Assembly: GCF_036388275.1 (NCBI RefSeq)
Contig: NZ_DASVSF010000061.1
Location: 1 to 64,000 of the forward strand
Source: Longimicrobium sp.
GTDB taxonomy: Bacteria; Gemmatimonadota; Gemmatimonadetes; Longimicrobiales; Longimicrobiaceae
Length of the DNA: 64,000 nucleotides
Direction of reading: 5' to 3'
This document shows positions 60,116-64,000 of the stretch, one piece after another. The translations under genes and the position numbers were made by a program. Under the pieces are notes generated by a model, which was not told the DNA's origin, did no database searches, and saw only the letters and a program-made list of their open reading frames with translations. Position 1 is the stretch's first letter. Each line of letters opens with the position of its first letter.

Positions 60116-61312
60116 CTACGGGCAGTCGGTTCCCCCGCCGAACATCCACCGGTACGCGGCCGGGAACTCGCGCCGCCAGAACCCCTCGGAGTGCGTCCCG
60201 TCCTCCCGCACGTATCCGACGACCTGGCGCCCCACGCGGAACCCGGCCGCCGCGAGCGTATCCACCATCCGCCGGTGGTCGTTCTCGTACACCTGCGGCG
60301 CATCGCCCTCGCGCGCGCCCGTGACCATGTAGAAGCGCTCGCCCCCGAGCGGACGCGCCGCGCGGGCGTATGCGAAGTTCTGCTGGCTGAACCAGAACGC
60401 GGGCGAGAACACGCCCGCCCGGCCGAACACGTCGGGGTGTTTCAGCGCGGCGTACAGCGAGATCAGCCCGCCCATGCTGCTCCCCGCCACGCCCGTGTTC
60501 AGCCGGTCCGGCCGGGTACGGTAGCGCGCGTCGATGTACGGCTTGAGCGTGTTCGCCAGGAAATCGACGTACGCGTCGCCCTCGCCGCCGCCGTGGCGGG
60601 GATGCGTCCACGGCGAATACTCGTCCAGGCGCCGCTGCCCCCCGTTGTCCACCGCCACCACGATGGCACCCCAGTCACCCGCGGCGTGCAGGCTGTCGAG
60701 CGTTTCGTCCACGCCCCACTCGCCCGCGTAGCTGGTGGCATCGTCGAACACGTTCTGCGCATCGTGCATGTACAGCACGGGATACGTCTTCGTGGTCGTG
60801 GCGTAGTCCGGCGGCAGGTAGATCCACACCCGCCGCGTGCGTCCCAGCTGCGGGATGGCGAACGCCGTGTCGAGCACCGTCACGGATCGGCTTGCCGTCG
60901 ACGGCCGTGCCGGGCGCGGGCTGCCGTCGCGCCACCCCGCCACCGATCCGGCGTACGTCGCGGCGCCCGTGGCCGGCACGACGAAGCGCCGGTTGGGGGC
61001 GTCCGCACCCGTGCTGTCGCTCTCCGCCGCGTCCCACGAGCCTAGGGTGAACTTGAAGTCGACGGGGCCGCGCACGTCCTCGTGCAGGGTGATCGCGTAC
61101 TCCCCGGACGCCTCGCGTGTCAGCCGGTAGGCGAGCGACGCGGGGTTCCAGCCGTTGAACGAACCCGCGAGGTAGATCGTAGCCCCCGGCGGCGTGTTCC
61201 GGGGGACGCTGAGGCGCACGGTGAGCTGCGCGCTGGCCGGCGCGGCGCCCAGCAGGAACGCGCTGGCGACGAGCGCGCCGGTGTGGCGGATGTGGCGATG
61301 GACGGCGGTCAT
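60116..61312 (-). CDS. Starch-binding-domain esterase (CBM20/48-like plus esterase D-like)
   Basis: A 398-residue secreted protein with signal peptide ending APASAQLTV. Residues about 30-120 (PPGATIYLAGSFNGWNPASL, ASGEYAITLHEDVRGPVDFK) form a starch-binding-like beta domain. The rest is an alpha/beta hydrolase of the esterase D/Fes group: VWIYLPPDY, YMHDAQNVFDD, nucleophile Ser in AGSSMGGLISL, and His in GTHSEGFWRREFP. The predicted action is hydrolysis of an ester on or near glucan chains; the substrate is inferred only. It lies between GH97 and MFS genes on the same strand. Confidence 0.88.
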   Translation of the reverse strand: MTAVHRHIRHTGALVASAFLLGAAPASAQLTVRLSVPRNTPPGATIYLAGSFNGWNPASLAYRLTREASGEYAITLHEDVRGPVDFKFTLGSWDAAESDSTGADAPNRRFVVPATGAATYAGSVAGWRDGSPRPARPSTASRSVTVLDTAFAIPQLGRTRRVWIYLPPDYATTTKTYPVLYMHDAQNVFDDATSYAGEWGVDETLDSLHAAGDWGAIVVAVDNGGQRRLDEYSPWTHPRHGGGEGDAYVDFLANTLKPYIDARYRTRPDRLNTGVAGSSMGGLISLYAALKHPDVFGRAGVFSPAFWFSQQNFAYARAARPLGGERFYMVTGAREGDAPQVYENDHRRMVDTLAAAGFRVGRQVVGYVREDGTHSEGFWRREFPAAYRWMFGGGTDCP

Positions 61313-61383
61313 GGAGCGGTGGAGTGGGACAGGTTCGATGCACGGCAGCCGGCGGATGGCCTCCGCCGGCCGTCGATCGTAAA

Positions 61384-63429
61384 TCAGCGCACGGCGCGGA
61401 AGCGGATCGCCTGGCCGCCGCCGGGGGCCATCTGGATGCGCAGCGTCGAGCCCGAGGTCACCTGCTGCTGCGAAATCGCGATCGGAAGCGGGTTGTCGCG
61501 CCAGTTGGCGCCCGGTCCGTCCGCGTAGATCTTCGCGACGTAGCTGCGGCCCGCAGGAAGGAACGAGAGCGGCACCTCGAACGTCCGCCCCTCCTCGTCG
61601 CTGATGGCACCCAGGAACCAGTCGTCAGCCCCGCGCTGCTTTCGGGCGACGATCACGTGGTCGCCGATCTCCCCATCGATCACCACCGTGGTGTCCCAGT
61701 CCACCGCCACGTCCCGGATGAACTGGAAGGCCGGCTGCCCCGCGTAGTTCTCCGGCAGGTCCGCCGCCATCTGCAGCGGCGAGTAGAGCACCACGTACAG
61801 CGCCAGCTGCTTGGCCAGCGTAGTGCGCGGCCGCGCGTCGTGCGGCTGCCGCGGCGTGCCGGTGGGGCGCTGAATGAGGATGTCGAAGATGCCGGGCGTA
61901 AAGTCCATCGGCCCGGAGATCATCCGCGTAAAGAACAGGATGGTCTCGTGCTCCGGCGGATTGCCTCCCTCGCCGCCCCAGGCGTTGTACTCCATCCCCC
62001 GCGCGCCCTCGCGCGACAGCATGTTGGGCCAGGTGCGGCGCTCGCCGGTGTCCTTGATGGGCTCGTGCACGTTGACCATGATGCCGTTGCGCGCCGCCGT
62101 CTCGATCACCCGGCGGTGGTGCCGCACCATGAACTGCGACTGGTGCGCGTGGCCGTGCTCCGTCCTGTCGCCCACGTACCCCGTCTTCACCGCGCGCACG
62201 CCCACGCGGTTGTACAATGCCATGGCCGAGTCCAGCTGCCGCTCGTACGGGTCGATCATCGTGGCGGTCTCGTGGTGCCCGATCAGCGTCATCCCGCGCT
62301 GCCGGGCGTAGGCGGCTACCTCCGCCAGGTCGAAGTCCGGGTACGACTGCGTGAACGAGAAGTCGGCCTTCATGGTGTTGAACCAGTCGTGGTCCCACCC
62401 CGTGTTCCACCCCTCCACCAGCGTGCCGCCCAGCCCGTTCGCCGCGGCAAAGTCCATGTAGCGCTTGACGTTGGCCGTCGTGGCGCCGTGCTTGGGTCCC
62501 TGGCCCCACGTCTCGGTGTTGATGTGCAATCCCCACCACACCCCGTTGTACTTCATGGGCGTGATCCAGCGCGTGTCGGCGATGCGGCTGGGCGGGTTCA
62601 GCTTCAGCGTCAGGACGGACGGATGCAGGTCTTCCGGCCGGTCCGCCAGCTGGATGGTGCGCCAGGGGGTGACGAAGGGCGCACGGCCGCGCACCGCCAC
62701 GCCGTCCGCCCAGCGCGCCAGGGTGGACTGCAGGGTGCGGTTTCCGGTGCGCGCCAGGTACATCCCGGCGTAGTCCACCAGGTTGGCCTCGTGGATCACC
62801 ACCTGCACGCCGTTGGTCATCTGCAGCGTCAGCGGGGTGTGCACCGAGTCAAGCCGGCTCACCGGCGACGACGAGTAGAGGATCTCCTGCCGGTCGGGCT
62901 CGGGGCGGTTGCTGGGGATCCACCAGGCGCGCGCGTTGTCGGCCAGGGCGAACTCCGTCAGCTCCTCCATCATCGTAAAGTCGCGGAAGCCGGCGCTGTC
63001 GGCCAGCTCGTAGCGAAAGCCCACGCCGTCGTCGAAGGCGCGGAACACCACGGCGAAGCGGCGGTTGGGCGCGCGGTCTTCGGCGATGCGCACGCGCAGC
63101 TCGTGGTGGTGGTCGCGCACGCGCGCCACCTCGCCCCACGGCTGCGTCCACGTCTGGTCCACCGTGTTGCGCGAGCTCCCGGAAATGCGGAGCGCGCTCC
63201 GCAGCGAGTCGCCGCCGCGAAAGGCGAAGCCCAGCCGCGAGGGAAGCAGCACCGGCTGCCCGTTGCGGCTGACCGCGTAGTACAGGCCGCCATCGCGGAC
63301 GTGCACCGTCACCGTGTTCTTCCCGTCCGGCGAGGCGACGCGCAGGGAGTCCTGCGCGTCCGCGGGGACGGCGAACAGGGCCAGGCCCAGCGCCGCGCCC
63401 GCCAGAAGGGGCCACATCCGAGCGTGCAT
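61384..63429 (-). CDS. GH97 alpha-glucosidase
   Basis: A 681-residue secreted glycosidase. A signal peptide (ALGLALFAVPADAQ) is followed by an N-terminal beta-super-sandwich (ASPDGKNTVTVHVRDGGLYY) and a (beta/alpha)8 barrel. Family hallmarks include YNGVWWGLHINTETWG, LVEGWNTGWDHDW, VHEPIKDTGERRTWPN and MSREGARGMEYNAWGG (here LSREGARG). GH97 enzymes act from the non-reducing ends of malto-oligosaccharides. Start ATG 63429 is chosen because AGGAGA lies 6 bases upstream; ATGs at 63435 and 63444 are too close to it. It is 72 bases upstream of the esterase. Confidence 0.93.
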   Translation of the reverse strand: MHARMWPLLAGAALGLALFAVPADAQDSLRVASPDGKNTVTVHVRDGGLYYAVSRNGQPVLLPSRLGFAFRGGDSLRSALRISGSSRNTVDQTWTQPWGEVARVRDHHHELRVRIAEDRAPNRRFAVVFRAFDDGVGFRYELADSAGFRDFTMMEELTEFALADNARAWWIPSNRPEPDRQEILYSSSPVSRLDSVHTPLTLQMTNGVQVVIHEANLVDYAGMYLARTGNRTLQSTLARWADGVAVRGRAPFVTPWRTIQLADRPEDLHPSVLTLKLNPPSRIADTRWITPMKYNGVWWGLHINTETWGQGPKHGATTANVKRYMDFAAANGLGGTLVEGWNTGWDHDWFNTMKADFSFTQSYPDFDLAEVAAYARQRGMTLIGHHETATMIDPYERQLDSAMALYNRVGVRAVKTGYVGDRTEHGHAHQSQFMVRHHRRVIETAARNGIMVNVHEPIKDTGERRTWPNMLSREGARGMEYNAWGGEGGNPPEHETILFFTRMISGPMDFTPGIFDILIQRPTGTPRQPHDARPRTTLAKQLALYVVLYSPLQMAADLPENYAGQPAFQFIRDVAVDWDTTVVIDGEIGDHVIVARKQRGADDWFLGAISDEEGRTFEVPLSFLPAGRSYVAKIYADGPGANWRDNPLPIAISQQQVTSGSTLRIQMAPGGGQAIRFRAVR

Positions 63430-63452
63430 CTGCATTCTCCTCATCCGTCCGT

Positions 63453-64000
63453 TCAGAGCCGGGTGCCGGCGTGGATGGCGACCGCGGTGTTGGAGGGCAG
63501 GCTGAACTGCACCGCGCCGTCCGCACCCACGACCACGGCGGTGCCGGCGCAGGCGGCGCCCGCCTTGCCGCCGGTGATCACGTCGCAGTAGGTGCCCGCG
63601 GCCAGCCCGGTCGGCGTGGCGACGTTCACCGCGGCGGCTTCGCGGTTGATGGCCACGAAGCCCTTGTCGCCCCGCGAAAAGGCGATGGCGTTGGCCGCGT
63701 TGTCCCACCAGCGGTTCAGATCCGTGCCGGCTACCGCGCGGCGGAAGCCCACCATCCGCAGGATCGTGGGGTCGCGGTGCTCGCACACCCACTGCCCGCT
63801 CTGCACGGCCTCCATGCTGGCCACGCACGAGACCGGGTTCGTCTCCCCCGCCGCGTTGGATGGGGGGCCGGTATCGCGCCCGGAGCCCAGCGTGAACGCG
63901 TAGCTCGACATGATGGACGGATAGCCGTACGGCTGCGCCATCATCCACACGTTCGCCAGCCGGAACGCCACGGGCGAGCGGTAGCCGATGCCGGCCGCGT
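63453..64000 (-). CDS. GH13 alpha-amylase, C-terminal part (cut by window edge)
   Basis: The frame is open to the right edge, so the N-terminal two-thirds lie outside. The visible 180 or so residues match secreted alpha-amylases. LANVWMMAQPYGYPSIMSSY ends the barrel. WVCEHRDPTILRMVGFRRAV and WWDNAANAIAFSRGDKGFVA with INREA form the last helix and start of domain C. Paired cysteines occur in GTYCDVITG and AACAGTAV, and a beta strand VQFSLPSNTAVAIHAG closes it. It heads the minus-strand unit with GH97, esterase and MFS transporter. Confidence 0.92.
   Translation of the reverse strand, partial: AAGIGYRSPVAFRLANVWMMAQPYGYPSIMSSYAFTLGSGRDTGPPSNAAGETNPVSCVASMEAVQSGQWVCEHRDPTILRMVGFRRAVAGTDLNRWWDNAANAIAFSRGDKGFVAINREAAAVNVATPTGLAAGTYCDVITGGKAGAACAGTAVVVGADGAVQFSLPSNTAVAIHAGTRL

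Noticed and set aside
58550..63591. Two very long plus-strand frames over MFS, esterase and GH97 genes
   Set aside because: Both are antisense to well-supported minus-strand genes and lack any protein motif.

Overview
The window is uniformly high-GC DNA with short intergenic gaps, many ATGA/GTGA/TTGA stop-start overlaps and frequent GTG/TTG starts. Diderm features are plain: a TonB-dependent receptor, an outer-membrane barrel protein, many lipoboxes and YceI. Combined with LVIVP-repeat plus DUF305 proteins, CarboxypepD-regulatory-like proteins and the carbamoyltransferase/SxtJ/DUF5989 cassette, this points to a Gemmatimonadota bacterium of the Longimicrobium type. That assignment is inference from gene content; no rRNA is present to confirm it.

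Layout. 0-2.7 kb: the 3' part of an MmeI-like DNA methyltransferase, entering from the left behind an artificial-looking run of 22 C. 2.7-8.7 kb: small house-keeping and unknown genes (EF-Tu-barrel-like protein, nitrilase-family amidohydrolase, lipoproteins, small membrane proteins, DinB-like protein), ending in a multiply frameshifted membrane-protein gene. 8.7-11.1 kb (minus): carbamoyltransferase, SxtJ-like and DUF5989. 11.1-11.7 kb: a repeat-filled non-coding gap. 11.7-14.4 kb: alpha/beta hydrolase, MATE exporter, secreted protein. 14.4-17.1 kb: a two-gene segment of unknown secreted proteins bounded by duplicated terminator/gene-end DNA. 17.1-19.9 kb: LVIVP and DUF305 proteins. 20-24.4 kb: GH13 amylase, acpS, ZIP transporter, rarA. 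24.4-25.6 kb: small accessory genes including a nucleotidyltransferase/HigA-like pair. 25.8-30.6 kb: NarL regulator, CBS protein and an overlapping histidine-kinase/response-regulator relay. 30.6-34.9 kb: envelope proteins. 35-39.8 kb: ABC transporter, LEA14-like lipoprotein and ABC-F ATPase.

39.9-45 kb is rich in toxin-antitoxin-like genes (orphan HicB, UPF0175/DUF3368, HicBA, DUF433) interleaved with a TonB receptor and hflX. 45-50.1 kb is a tight operon (DUF2520, pdxJ, a degenerate Hpt-like protein, a flippase-like membrane protein, ispE). A tRNA-Gln(TTG) with terminator follows, and beyond it a small island: a nucleotidyltransferase/HEPN pair with a frameshifted HEPN gene and the amputated 5' end of a second ROK gene.

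51.8-64 kb is a glucan/maltodextrin utilisation locus: ROK repressor, SSS symporter, six-hairpin glycosidase, MFS sugar transporter, starch-binding-domain esterase, GH97 alpha-glucosidase and the C-terminal part of a GH13 alpha-amylase that runs off the right edge. A HigBA module framed by two copies of the same hairpin has been dropped into its middle. The logical flow is extracellular amylase, GH97 and esterase action, uptake by MFS and SSS transporters, and control by the ROK protein through TTCC-N6-GGAA sites.

The most unusual items are the duplicated gene-end DNA around the 14.7-17.1 kb pair, the ROK remnant that shares an operator motif with the intact ROK gene, a protein with three Hpt-like segments that all lack the phosphorylatable His, the tandem-duplicated UPF0175 antitoxin, and the nucleotidyltransferase/HigA-N-terminus pair.
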